In this document: in pieces, positions 1 through 7,551 of the stretch
Position numbering within the stretch: position 1 is the stretch's first letter
How the letters are laid out: every line of letters begins with the position of its first letter
Source: Agromyces cerinus subsp. cerinus
GTDB taxonomy: Bacteria > Actinomycetota > Actinomycetes > Actinomycetales > Microbacteriaceae
Reading direction: 5' to 3'
DNA: 64,000 nt
Assembly: GCF_900142065.1 (NCBI RefSeq)
Contig: NZ_FSRJ01000002.1
Location: forward strand, 248,001-312,000
Program-made: the position numbers and the translations under genes
The notes under the pieces: model-generated
The model's input: only the letters and a program-made list of their open reading frames with translations
What the model was told of the DNA's origin: nothing
Databases searched by the model: none

Positions 1-253
1 CCTCTTCGCGCTCGGCGGCGCCCTTCGTCGCGTATCGCACGTGACCCAGGCCCATGTTGCCGATGAGCGAGCGCATGTCGCGGGTGCGGAAGGCCTCGCG
101 CACCTGCCCGCGCGCCTTCGTCATGTGGAAGATGGGGCCGTCGGCCGTCGCGATGCCGGTGGAGTCCTGGCCGCGGTGCTGCAGCAGCAGCAGGCTGTCG
201 TAGATCTGCTGGTTGGCCGGTTCAGTGGAGACGATTCCGACGATGCCGCACAT
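1..253 (-). CDS. purF: Amidophosphoribosyltransferase, N-terminal part (cut by the left edge)
   Basis: First 84 codons of glutamine PRPP amidotransferase, the first committed enzyme of purine synthesis; the rest lies left of the window. The protein opens with MCGIVGIV, so the catalytic N-terminal Cys is residue 2, followed by LQHRGQDSTGIAT and GHVRYAT, the class II glutamine amidotransferase signature. The start is fixed because Met directly precedes the nucleophile Cys. The gene runs left, so it diverges from purM 1.5 kb away. Two genes on the purF strand lie between them, whereas many actinobacteria have purF and purM in tandem. Identity is secure despite truncation. Confidence 0.95.
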   Translation of the reverse strand, partial: MCGIVGIVSTEPANQQIYDSLLLLQHRGQDSTGIATADGPIFHMTKARGQVREAFRTRDMRSLIGNMGLGHVRYATKGAAEREE

Positions 254-377
254 GCGAGCGATGGCTCCTCGAAGGTGGGGGAAGTGTCCGAGCAGGACTC
301 CTCAATCCTCGCATACGCGCGCCGGTGAGCCGGCTGAACGCAGGCTGCTGCTCAGCTGAGCAGATGCGAGCGCGGAA

Positions 378-809
378 TCAGTACTCCGAGGGCTTCGCGA
401 GCACGGCCATGGTGCACCGCGAGACGCACACGAGCTTGCCCGCGGCATCCGTGATCCTGATGTCCCAGACCTGCGTCGTGCGGCCGCGAGTGAGCGGCGT
501 CGCCTCCCCGTACACCCAGCCGTCGGCGACCGGTCGCACGTGGTTCGCGTTGATCTCCATGCCCACGCAGTAGAACTTCGACGAGTCCACAGTGAGCGTC
601 GCGCCCCAGCTCGCGAGCGTCTCGGCGAGGGCGACGGATGCTCCGCCGTGCAGCACCCCGCCGGGCTGGCGTGTGCGGTGGTCGACCGGCATCCGCCCCT
701 TGAGGGAGTGGTCGGTGGTCTCGGTGATCTCGATGCCGATCGCACGGATCATCGTGTCGTCACGGGCGTTCGCCCACTCCAGTGAGGGCTCGCCGAACCA
801 GATGCTCAT
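378..809 (-). CDS. Hotdog-fold acyl-CoA thioesterase (YdiI/MenI/PaaI type)
   Basis: A 143-residue hotdog thioesterase that should hydrolyse a small aromatic or acyl-CoA ester in the cytoplasm. The run MPVDHRTRQPGGVLHGGAS, then VALAET, contains the hotdog helix with its conserved Glu. INANHVRPV and TQVWDIRI further on match the E. coli YdiI and MenI pattern closely (from memory of that family), so 1,4-dihydroxy-2-naphthoyl-CoA is a plausible substrate, but no menaquinone genes are nearby to support it. The start MSIWFGEP is preferred to an upstream in-frame Met because family members are about 140 residues. It lies on the purF strand, 125 bp upstream of purF. Confidence 0.85.
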   Translation of the reverse strand: MSIWFGEPSLEWANARDDTMIRAIGIEITETTDHSLKGRMPVDHRTRQPGGVLHGGASVALAETLASWGATLTVDSSKFYCVGMEINANHVRPVADGWVYGEATPLTRGRTTQVWDIRITDAAGKLVCVSRCTMAVLAKPSEY

Positions 810-856
810 GCCGTCGAGTCTGGCACCTTCTGCGAGTTGAGCCTGCCGCACTCTGC

Positions 857-1027
857 GAGTTGAGCCCGTCGAAACTCATGTGCGGGCAACTGGGTTTCGA
901 CGGGCTCAATCCGCAGTGGGGGTTTCGACAGGCTCAACCGCAGTGGGGGTTTCGGCGGGCTCAATCCGCAGTGGGGGTTTCGGCAGGCTCAACCCGCAGT
1001 GGGGGTTTCGGCAGGCTCAACCCGCAG
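857..1027. repeat. Dispersed palindromic repeat, array of five direct units plus one inverted unit
   Basis: Five direct copies of a unit beginning GGTTTCGRCRGGCTCAA start at 893, 921, 948, 976 and 1004, a 27-28 nt period. An inverted copy (GAGTTGAGCCCGTCGAAAC) at 857-877 lets the first pair fold into a hairpin. The same element occurs at 38975-39100, 40500-40550 and, inside genes, at 42105-42147 and 53892-53910. It fills the gap between two same-strand genes. I see no ORF in it. Confidence 0.9.
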
Positions 1028-1039
1028 AAGCACGGGTGT

Positions 1040-1651
1040 CTACGCGAGCTCGGCGATGATCGGGTGCATGGCGTCGTCGAACGCCGAGGCATCCGACCGC
1101 AGCGAATCGGTGACCGCGACGGTCATGTCGCCGATCCACCAGACGCCCGACTCGGCGAGCGGCACCACCTCGACGTTGAGCTCGAAGGAGTGGGCGCGGC
1201 GGCCGACCTCGCGTTCGTGTTCGGCGATCGTGCCGGCGTAGGCGCGGTACGAGTCGCCGCGTCGGGCGGCCGATGCGTTGCGGTAGCCCACGTGCGCCCA
1301 ATCGGCCCAGGCCCGTGCGGCCTCCGCGTGCGGCACGATCGCGGCGGCGAGCACCTCGGCGCCCGAGCTCGGCAGCGCGACCTCGGTCTCGAAGGCGTCG
1401 ACGAGTTCGAGTGGCACGGTCGACGGATGCGTCTCGGGTTCGACGGTCATCGCCCACCAGGCCCGCCACTGCTGCTCGAGCTGGTCGTGCTGATCGATCT
1501 CGAGCCGGTCGCCGACGGCGCCGACATCACGCAGGCGCGGCAGTTCGAGCGGGGAGGCGATGGCGAGCACTTCGCGCAGGTAGAGCGCGAGGAGTACCGG
1601 GCGACTCGCGTTCTCACGGATCACCCACGATGGCGTGCCCCCCGGCTGCAT
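1040..1651 (-). CDS. Conserved hypothetical protein, about 200 residues
   Basis: I do not recognise a family. The 203-residue product is soluble-looking, without signal peptide, membrane segment or Cys cluster. It is Trp-rich in the middle (QQWRAWWAMTVEPE) and near the C-terminus (SGVWWIGDMTVAVTDSLR). Coding potential is good: third positions are GC-rich, and the frame ends just before the repeat array. It starts at an ATG 80 bp from the divergent purM start, so the two share a promoter region. It probably belongs to a leftward unit with the thioesterase and purF, though the repeat array separates them. Confidence 0.7.
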   Translation of the reverse strand: MQPGGTPSWVIRENASRPVLLALYLREVLAIASPLELPRLRDVGAVGDRLEIDQHDQLEQQWRAWWAMTVEPETHPSTVPLELVDAFETEVALPSSGAEVLAAAIVPHAEAARAWADWAHVGYRNASAARRGDSYRAYAGTIAEHEREVGRRAHSFELNVEVVPLAESGVWWIGDMTVAVTDSLRSDASAFDDAMHPIIAELA

Positions 1652-1719
1652 GGCTGTATTTTAGTCCGCGTTTCGCCCTGCGGCACGGATCGGCACGCGG
1701 GACCCGTGTGTGGCGCGGG

Positions 1720-1732
1720 TACGCTGGACGGG
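1720..1732 (+). promoter_or_regulatory. Probable -10 box and leaderless start of purM
   Basis: TACGCT at 1720-1725 fits TANNNT and lies 6 nt before the GTG at 1732, and no Shine-Dalgarno sequence precedes the GTG. This spacing implies that transcription starts at the start codon. The same layout recurs across the window (hutG, the MocR gene, the KimA-like gene). Confidence 0.6.
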
Positions 1733-2835
1733 TGACCTCGAACTCGTCCTATGCCGCTGCCGGAGTCGACACGCAGGCGGGTGACCTCGCCGTCGAACTC
1801 ATGAAGGCGTCGGTCTCCGCCACGCACGGGCCGAACGTGCTCGGCGGCGTCGGCGGATTCGCCGGGCTCTTCGACCTCTCGTTCGCCAAGGACTACACGC
1901 GGCCCCTGCTCGCGACCTCGACCGACGGCGTCGGCACGAAGATCGCGATCGCCCAGGCGCTCGACAAGCACGACACGATCGGGCAGGACCTGGTGGGCAT
2001 GGTCGTCGACGACATCGTCGTGGTCGGCGCGAAGCCGCTCTTCATGACCGACTACATCGCGTGCGGCAAGGTCGTGCCCGAGCGCATCGCCTCGATCGTC
2101 ACGGGCATCGCCCGTGCCTGCGCCGAGACCGGCACGGCCCTCGTCGGCGGCGAGACCGCCGAGCACCCGGGCCTCATGGGTGTCGACGACTACGACGTCG
2201 CGGGCGCCGCGACCGGCATCGTCGAGGCCGACCGCCTGCTCGGCGCCGACAAGGTCGAGTCGGGCGACGTCGTCATCGCCATCTCCTCGAGCGGCCTGCA
2301 CTCCAACGGCTTCTCGCTCGTGCGCCACATCCTGACGAGCGCCGGCATCGGGTACACCGACGCCTCGGCGGAGTTGGGCACCACGTGGGGCGAGGCCCTG
2401 CTCGAGCCCACGCGCCTGTACAGCGGCCAGCTCGTCGAGCTGCTCGCCGGCCCGCACGGCGACGCCGTGCACTCGCTCTCGCACGTCACGGGCGGCGGCA
2501 TCGCCGCGAACCTCGCCCGCGTGCTGCCGCTCGGCTCCTGGGTCGAGCTCGATCGCTCGACCTGGTCGCCCGCCCCGGTGTTCCGCGTGCTGAACGAGCT
2601 CGCCGGCACCACGCTCGAGTCCACCGAGGGCACCTGGAACCTCGGCATCGGCTTCTTCGCCGTCGTGCGAGCGGATGCCGCGGCATCCGTCATCTCGGCG
2701 CTCGGCGCCCTCGGCCTGCCGTCATGGCAGGCGGGCACCGTGACCATCGGCGATCGCGAGCTCACGGGCTTCGAGCAGGGCGCCAAGGGCGTCGACGGCG
2801 GCGCCGTGCGACTCGTCGGTTCCTACGCGAGCTGA
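1732..2835 (+). CDS. purM: Phosphoribosylformylglycinamidine cyclo-ligase (AIR synthetase)
   Basis: ATP-dependent cyclisation of FGAM to aminoimidazole ribotide, step five of purine synthesis, in the cytoplasm. The 367-residue length is normal. Motifs in order: YAAAGVD at the N-terminus, GFAGLFDL, the ATP-binding STDGVGTKI near residue 65, GMVVDDIVVVGAKPLF, ALVGGETAEHPGLM, SSSGLHSNGFSLVR, HVTGGGIAANLARVLP and GIGFFAVV. The reading frame is open further upstream, but the GTG at 1732 gives the standard N-terminus and is placed for leaderless translation. A luciferase-like gene follows after 11 bp. Confidence 0.97.
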   Translation: MTSNSSYAAAGVDTQAGDLAVELMKASVSATHGPNVLGGVGGFAGLFDLSFAKDYTRPLLATSTDGVGTKIAIAQALDKHDTIGQDLVGMVVDDIVVVGAKPLFMTDYIACGKVVPERIASIVTGIARACAETGTALVGGETAEHPGLMGVDDYDVAGAATGIVEADRLLGADKVESGDVVIAISSSGLHSNGFSLVRHILTSAGIGYTDASAELGTTWGEALLEPTRLYSGQLVELLAGPHGDAVHSLSHVTGGGIAANLARVLPLGSWVELDRSTWSPAPVFRVLNELAGTTLESTEGTWNLGIGFFAVVRADAAASVISALGALGLPSWQAGTVTIGDRELTGFEQGAKGVDGGAVRLVGSYAS

Positions 2836-2846
2836 TCGGACTCGTC

Positions 2847-3608
2847 GTGCGCACGCCGGTCTCGATCGGGCTCATCGGAACGACGGATGCCTCGATCGTG
2901 GCGGCGCTCGCGCCGCGCATCGAGCGGCTCGGGTTCCACGCGCTGTGGCTGAACGACGTGCCGGGCGGCGACTCGCTCGCCGGACTCCGCGTCGCGTCGG
3001 CCGTGACCGACCGTCTCCGGCTCGCGACGGGAGTGATCCCGCTCGATCGGCGGCCGGCCCCGACGCTCGACCTCGATGGGATCCCGGCCGAGCGGTTGAT
3101 GCTCGGCATCGGCTCGGGTCGCGCCGAGCATCCGCTGGCGCTCGTCGCCGACGGCATCACCGTGCTCCGCGGGGCGACCGACGCCGAGATCTTCGTGGGC
3201 GCCCTCGGGCCGCGCATGCGCCGGCTCGCCGCAGAGCGCGCCGACGGCGCACTGCTGAACTGGCTGACGCCGCGCACGGCGACCGCCACGACCGCCGAAC
3301 TGCACGAGACCGCAGACGGCCGCCAGGTGCGGTCGGTGCTCTACGTGCGCACCATCGCCGAGGCCGCCGCCCGCGCCGCGCTCGACGCCGAGATCGCGCG
3401 CTACGAGGAGGTGCCGACGTACGCCGCGAACTTCGCCCGCCTCGGAATCCGCCCGGCCGACGCGACGATCGACGGCGCGCGACGGCTCGCCGACTACGAC
3501 GCTGCGGCCGACGAGATCGTGCTGCGCGCGATCACACCGGGCGGGTCGCTCGCCGAACTCGAACGGTTCGTCGAGACGACCGCCGCGTGGGTCGAGCACC
3601 GCGAATAG
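2847..3608 (+). CDS. Luciferase-like monooxygenase (LLM) family oxidoreductase, short form
   Basis: A 253-residue flavin- or F420-dependent TIM-barrel oxidoreductase of the LLM class, substrate unknown. Diagnostic stretches are GFHALWLND near the N-terminus, RLRLATGVIPLDRRPAPTL, the nucleotide-proximal LMLGIGSGRAEHPLALV, and EIFVGALGPRMRRLAAERAD with DGALLNWLTP. It is shorter than typical members (about 300 residues), with a reduced middle section. The GTG start lies 11 bp after purM, so it is probably cotranscribed and translationally coupled. No pathway link to purine synthesis can be inferred. Confidence 0.8.
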   Translation: MRTPVSIGLIGTTDASIVAALAPRIERLGFHALWLNDVPGGDSLAGLRVASAVTDRLRLATGVIPLDRRPAPTLDLDGIPAERLMLGIGSGRAEHPLALVADGITVLRGATDAEIFVGALGPRMRRLAAERADGALLNWLTPRTATATTAELHETADGRQVRSVLYVRTIAEAAARAALDAEIARYEEVPTYAANFARLGIRPADATIDGARRLADYDAAADEIVLRAITPGGSLAELERFVETTAAWVEHRE

Positions 3609-3646
3609 GTCGAGTGCACCGCGGAACGACTCGCCGCACCGAGCAG

Positions 3647-3664
3647 CGGATGCCGCGGCATCCG
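3647..3664. repeat. 18-bp palindrome CGGATGCCGCGGCATCCG
   Basis: A perfect palindrome in the gap between the LLM gene and the convergent DUF3073 gene. It is one of many places where GGATGCC meets its complement GGCATCC. Similar double motifs occur inside purM (about 2680), upstream of the DUF4097 gene (21143-21160) and in the ABM-domain gene (about 56419). It could fold as a small hairpin for convergent termination. The motif itself is discussed in the findings. Confidence 0.6.
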
Positions 3665-3750
3665 AAATCGGTCACCGCTCCGCCGGGCCTCGAGGGCCGG
3701 GTGTCTCGCGGTGGTGCGAGGTCGTTGCGAGCTGGGAGAGGAACGTGCGC

Positions 3751-3954
3751 CTACGCGCGCTGTTCGTCTTCCGCGACATAGGTGTCGTCATCGTCGGCGG
3801 CATACTCCGCCCACTTCGACGCCTCTTCGCTGTACTCGTCATGCGGCGAGCTGGTGAGCTCGCGCTCAAGCGCGTTGTAGTCGGTGTTCGGGCTGAAGTA
3901 CTTCAACTCCCGAGCGACTTTGGTGTGCTTGGCTTTCTGACGGCCGCGCCCCAT
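3751..3954 (-). CDS. DUF3073 family small protein
   Basis: A 67-residue protein beginning MGRGRQKAKHTKVARELKYF, the hallmark of DUF3073, a small, highly charged actinobacterial family of unknown function. The basic N-terminus is followed by a long acidic tail rich in Asp and Glu. It is convergent with the purM unit, as in mycobacteria where a DUF3073 gene also lies beside purM. A strong ribosome-binding site (AAGGGGG) precedes the ATG. The upstream region to 4050 is AT-richer than its surroundings and contains TAAACT on this strand, a likely -10. Confidence 0.92.
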   Translation of the reverse strand: MGRGRQKAKHTKVARELKYFSPNTDYNALERELTSSPHDEYSEEASKWAEYAADDDDTYVAEDEQRA

Positions 3955-4156
3955 GCGTGACCCCCTTACGGCATCTGGCCGGGTGGGATTTGGTCTTCAC
4001 CCGGCGCTCATCTGATAAATGAATTCGTCCAACCGCCAGTTTAGCACCGCCGCAGACACGGTTCGGCGTACTGCACAGGCATGCCCGAGGACGTATGGTG
4101 GGCATTCGGCTCGCGTGCTGCGAGCACACAGCAAGCCATGCTGAGATTGTCAGGTG

Positions 4157-5332
4157 ATGACGAGCCCCGAACGCGTGAAGGTCGTGGTGATCGGCGCCGG
4201 ACAGGCCGGCCTGTCGGTCGCCTTCTATCTGCGTCGGTTCGAGCTCGTGGCCGATCAGGACTTCGTCATGCTCGACCGTGCGCCCGGTCCCGGCGGGGCG
4301 TGGCAGCATCGCTGGTCGTCGCTCCGGCTCGGCACCGCGCACAAGGTCAACGACCTGCCCGGCATGTCCGAACTCGGCCTGAGCTTCGACACCGCCGACC
4401 GCAACCTGCCCGCGAAGGCCGTGGTCGCCGACTACTACGACCGGTTCGAGCAGCACTTCGACCTGCGCGTGCGGCGCCCGATGAACGTGCGACAGGTCGT
4501 GAACGCCGGGGTCGACCTGCAGGTGCGCTACGAAGACCTGACCCCGCAGCCGCTCGAGGAGCAGAAGGCCGCTCGCGGTCTCTTCGGGCGCCGCCGCAAG
4601 ACCTTCGAGGAGCCCGCGGAACCCACCGCCCCGCAGCACGAGATCAGCACCCAGTTCCTCGTGAACGCGACCGGCACCTGGGGTTCGCCGTTCGTGCCGT
4701 ACTACCCGGGCATGGCGGAGTTCGCCGGGCGCCACGTGCACACCTCCGACTTCACCGACGCCGAGGACTTCCGCGACAAGCACGTCGTGGTGGTCGGCGG
4801 CGGCACTTCGGCGATCGGTTTCATGCTCGAACTCGAAGAGGTCGCCGCCGGGCTGACCTGGGTCTCGCGACGCCCGATCGACTGGCTCGACCGGCAGGAG
4901 CTCGACCTCGAAGGGGCATCCGCCGCCGTCGCGATGCAAGACGAAGCCGCCCGCTCGGGTCGCGCACTGCCCTCGATCGTCAGCGGCACCGGCGTGCCGA
5001 AGAGCCGTCGCATGGCCGCGGGCATCGAGCGGGGGCTGCTCGTGGCGCGTCCGATGTTCGACCGCATCGAGGGCGACCGCGTCGTCTGGGAGGGCGAGAA
5101 CTCGGGCATGGCCCGGGCCGACGTCATCATCTGGGCCACCGGGTTCCGCCCCGACCTGCGTCACCTCGCCCCGCTGAAGCTGCGCGAGAAGGCAGGCGGC
5201 ATCACGGTCGGGCAGGGCGCGGCGTGGAGCGACCCCCGCATCTTCCTCGCCGGGTACGGGCCTCAGGCCTCCACGATCGGTGCGAGCCGAGCCGGCCGCA
5301 TGATCGCGCGCCAGATCATGGCGATGCTCTAG
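4157..5332 (+). CDS. FAD/NAD(P)-dependent monooxygenase (FMO-like)
   Basis: A 391-residue flavoprotein with two Rossmann fingerprints: FAD-binding VVIGAGQAGLS near residue 10 and NAD(P)-binding VVVVGGGTSAIGF near residue 215. Between them lie GGAWQHRW and the linker ATGTWGSPFVPYYPG. IIWATGFRPDLRHL near the C-terminus is the usual ATGF FAD-closing motif. It probably oxygenates a small nucleophile or ketone using NADPH, but the sequence does not show the substrate. The ATG at 4157 is chosen over the GTG at 4154 because GATTGT at 4145-4150 lies one leaderless interval upstream. Monocistronic; convergent with the murR-like gene. Confidence 0.88.
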   Translation: MTSPERVKVVVIGAGQAGLSVAFYLRRFELVADQDFVMLDRAPGPGGAWQHRWSSLRLGTAHKVNDLPGMSELGLSFDTADRNLPAKAVVADYYDRFEQHFDLRVRRPMNVRQVVNAGVDLQVRYEDLTPQPLEEQKAARGLFGRRRKTFEEPAEPTAPQHEISTQFLVNATGTWGSPFVPYYPGMAEFAGRHVHTSDFTDAEDFRDKHVVVVGGGTSAIGFMLELEEVAAGLTWVSRRPIDWLDRQELDLEGASAAVAMQDEAARSGRALPSIVSGTGVPKSRRMAAGIERGLLVARPMFDRIEGDRVVWEGENSGMARADVIIWATGFRPDLRHLAPLKLREKAGGITVGQGAAWSDPRIFLAGYGPQASTIGASRAGRMIARQIMAML

Positions 5333-5357
5333 CGGCCGTCGCCGGGCATCGGCGAGG

Positions 5358-6224
5358 TCAGCCGTCGAGTCTGTGGGCCTGCACCGCGTCGTAGGTGAGC
5401 CGCAACAGCTCGCCCGCTCGATCGATCTCGCCCTGCAGCAGGCGCACGACGACGAAGTCGACGATCGCCATCTGCGCCAGGCGGCTCGACATGGCACCTG
5501 TGCGGTACCGGGACTCGCGCGCGCTCGTCACGAGCAGCTGATCGGCGACCCCGGCGAGCGGGGAATCGGGGTAGTTCGTGATCGCCACCGTCGTGGCACC
5601 GCGGCCGCGAGCGAGGGTGAGCATCTGGTGCGTCTCGAGGGTCTGGCCCGAATGTGAGATCCCGATCGCGATGCTGCCGGGCCCGGTCAGCGCGAACGAG
5701 GTCAGGGCGAGGTGCGCGTCCGTCCAGCAGAAGCTCGGCACGCCGATGCGGTGCAGCTTCAGTTGCAGGTCTTGGGCGGTGAGTCCGCTCGAGCCCGCGC
5801 CGAAGACGTCGATGCGGGGCGCCGTTCGGATCCCCGCGACCACGGCGTCGAGCGCCGCGAGATCGAGGCTGCGCGCGGTCTCCTCGATCGCGCGCGCCTC
5901 CTGGTAGGCCACTTTCGTGACCACGTCGAGCGCGGAGTCGTTGGCATCGATTTCCGCGTCGTCGACACGGAACAGCTCGCGCGCGGCCTGTTCACGGCTG
6001 TTCGCGCCCGCGATTGCGATGCGGAACTCCTTGTAGCCCGCATATCCCACTGCTCGGCAGAAGCGGGCGACTGAAGCGGGGGATGTCCCGGCGAGCTCGG
6101 CGAGCCGGGTGATGGTCGACTCCACCACGACGGCGGGCCGGTCCAGCACGAGTTCCGCGATGTGGAACTCGGACTTCGAGAGCGATGGCATCCGCTGTCG
6201 GAGGGCGACGAATACGTCGGTCAT
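5358..6224 (-). CDS. MurR/RpiR family transcriptional regulator
   Basis: A 288-residue repressor-type regulator with an N-terminal helix-turn-helix (LAELAGTSPASVARFCRAVG, about residues 40-60) and a C-terminal SIS sugar-phosphate domain (DVFGAGSSGLTAQDLQLKLH near 140; GISHSGQTLET near 190). In E. coli MurR binds MurNAc-6-phosphate and represses murQP. The adjacent etherase gene murQ and sugar importer make the same ligand the best guess here. It lies on the strand of the serine hydrolase. Its own promoter, with TAGTAT on this strand around 6322-6327, is about 100 bp upstream, with a perfect 22-bp palindrome in the leader. Confidence 0.9.
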   Translation of the reverse strand: MTDVFVALRQRMPSLSKSEFHIAELVLDRPAVVVESTITRLAELAGTSPASVARFCRAVGYAGYKEFRIAIAGANSREQAARELFRVDDAEIDANDSALDVVTKVAYQEARAIEETARSLDLAALDAVVAGIRTAPRIDVFGAGSSGLTAQDLQLKLHRIGVPSFCWTDAHLALTSFALTGPGSIAIGISHSGQTLETHQMLTLARGRGATTVAITNYPDSPLAGVADQLLVTSARESRYRTGAMSSRLAQMAIVDFVVVRLLQGEIDRAGELLRLTYDAVQAHRLDG

Positions 6225-6246
6225 CGGGGGCCTCCCAGTGCGGCCG

Positions 6247-6268
6247 CGACGTCGGCGGGCCGACGTCG
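6247..6268. promoter_or_regulatory. Perfect palindrome in the leader of the MurR-like gene
   Basis: CGACGTCGGC-GG-GCCGACGTCG: two 10-bp arms around a 2-bp centre, 23 bp upstream of the regulator's start codon. It could be an autoregulatory operator or an mRNA hairpin near the ribosome-binding region. It does not resemble the CATGTGAA operator at 7453-7489, so a second DNA-binding protein or a structural role is possible. Confidence 0.45.
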
Positions 6269-6395
6269 TATCGGACGGAGTTCATTCGAGGCTCGTTGCG
6301 GAGGCACCCGGTTGGAGTCGAATACTATCGGGCGCGGTCGGAGCGCCCCGGTCGCAGCGACGGCGGGAGAACGTACGTCGACGGACATGATCGGC

Positions 6396-7457
6396 TCACC
6401 GTCTCGATGCCGCGGAGACGACGCGAGCCCGCACCTCGCGCACCTCGTTCGACGATCGTGCGGGATGCACGCGGTTCGCGAGCAGCACGACCGAGCGTCG
6501 ACCGCCCGGCTCGGCGGCGAAGGCGGTGCCGGTGAAACCCGTGTGCCCCGCGACACGTGGGCCGAGTCCCCGCATCCAGTCCTCGTTGAGCCGCGGCCCG
6601 AGCGCCTGTCCGTAGCCTGGGTCGTCAGGGAGCTGGAGGGGGGTCGCGAGCGCGGCGGCGACAGCGGCCGGAAGCACTCTGGCGCCATCGATCTCACCGC
6701 CGGTGCGCAGCGCCTCGGCGAAGCGCAGCAGGTCGCGTCCGGTCGCGAAGAGGCCGGCGTTGCCGCTCACCCCGCCGAGTGCCGCGGCGGTCTCGTCGTG
6801 CACCTCGCCGTGCACGAGGCCGCGACCGGGTTGGAACTCGGTCGCGGCGATGGAGGCGCGCAGTTCCGGGGCGGGACGGAATCCCGTCGAATGCATGCCG
6901 AGCGGCTCGAGCACCTGTCGGTGCACCACGTCGTCCAGTGGCGCGCCCGCGAGCGACTCGGTGGCGAGCCCCGCCCAGATGTAGCCGACGCACGAGTAGC
7001 GATGCGAGATCCCGGCGGCCGTGTCGGGCCGTGCGCCCTCGCGGAAGCGCCGGGCATCCGGGTCCGGATCGCGGTCGAACCACTCGGCGGGGAGGCCGGC
7101 GGTGTGTCCCAGCAGGTGCGCCAGGGTCGTGGTCCGCCCGCGGCGGTCGCCGAACTCGGGCAGCAGTTCAGCCGCGGGCAGCGTCGTGTCGAGACCCTGC
7201 GCGTGGAGTTCGCCGAGGAGTGCGGCGGCGACGATCGGCTTGGTGATCGAAGCGAGGTCGAAGCGCGTCGCCGCCGTGGCCGGCGCGGCGTCGACGGTCG
7301 CGGGGACTCCCGGGGCATCCCACAGCCGGGTCGTGCCGGCGTGATGCTCGAGCACGACCTCGCCGTCGACGGCGACGAGCACCGTGGCGGCGGAGCCGAG
7401 CGCGGAGCCGATCGCCCGGTCGACGATCTCTTCGATGGGAGCACCCTCGGAACGCAT
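6396..7457 (-). CDS. Serine hydrolase, beta-lactamase/PBP4b fold (AmiE/YfeW-like)
   Basis: A 353-residue class C beta-lactamase-fold hydrolase. The catalytic SxxK is SITK near residue 70, the Tyr motif is YSC near 155, and the third motif is HTGFTGT near 315. HDETAAALGGVSGNAGLFA is typical of the YfeW/AmiE branch. In Bacillus the AmiE member of this family is a MurNAc-L-Ala amidase encoded with murQ. That role, removing the peptide from imported muropeptides, fits this neighbourhood. There is no signal peptide, so it should act in the cytoplasm, unlike secreted Bacillus AmiE. The start MRSEGAP is chosen because TATTTT lies 6 nt upstream (leaderless). The start codon is inside the operator. 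Confidence 0.85.
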   Translation of the reverse strand: MRSEGAPIEEIVDRAIGSALGSAATVLVAVDGEVVLEHHAGTTRLWDAPGVPATVDAAPATAATRFDLASITKPIVAAALLGELHAQGLDTTLPAAELLPEFGDRRGRTTTLAHLLGHTAGLPAEWFDRDPDPDARRFREGARPDTAAGISHRYSCVGYIWAGLATESLAGAPLDDVVHRQVLEPLGMHSTGFRPAPELRASIAATEFQPGRGLVHGEVHDETAAALGGVSGNAGLFATGRDLLRFAEALRTGGEIDGARVLPAAVAAALATPLQLPDDPGYGQALGPRLNEDWMRGLGPRVAGHTGFTGTAFAAEPGGRRSVVLLANRVHPARSSNEVREVRARVVSAASRR

Positions 7458-7489
7458 GTGAAAAAAATAGCCCTGATACTTCACATGCG
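7453..7489. promoter_or_regulatory. Operator between the serine hydrolase and murQ (candidate MurR site)
   Basis: CGCATGTGAA at 7453-7462 and TTCACATGCG at 7480-7489 form perfect 10-bp inverted arms separated by 17 bp. The left arm covers the hydrolase start codon and the spacer holds its TATTTT -10. On the other strand a candidate murQ -10 (CATACT) follows about 13 bp downstream of the palindrome. One bound protein could therefore block both divergent promoters. The adjacent RpiR-type gene is the obvious candidate. Binding is inference. Confidence 0.75.
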
Positions 7490-7551
7490 CGACATTTTTG
7501 TACATACTGGGTCCGACCCAGCCCGCTGACGTGAAGGATCACCTCTCGCTG

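Noticed and set aside
857..1027. Regularly spaced direct repeats suggesting a CRISPR array
   Set aside because: The so-called spacers are 8-9 bp and nearly identical, the unit itself is palindromic and dispersed, and no cas gene is present.
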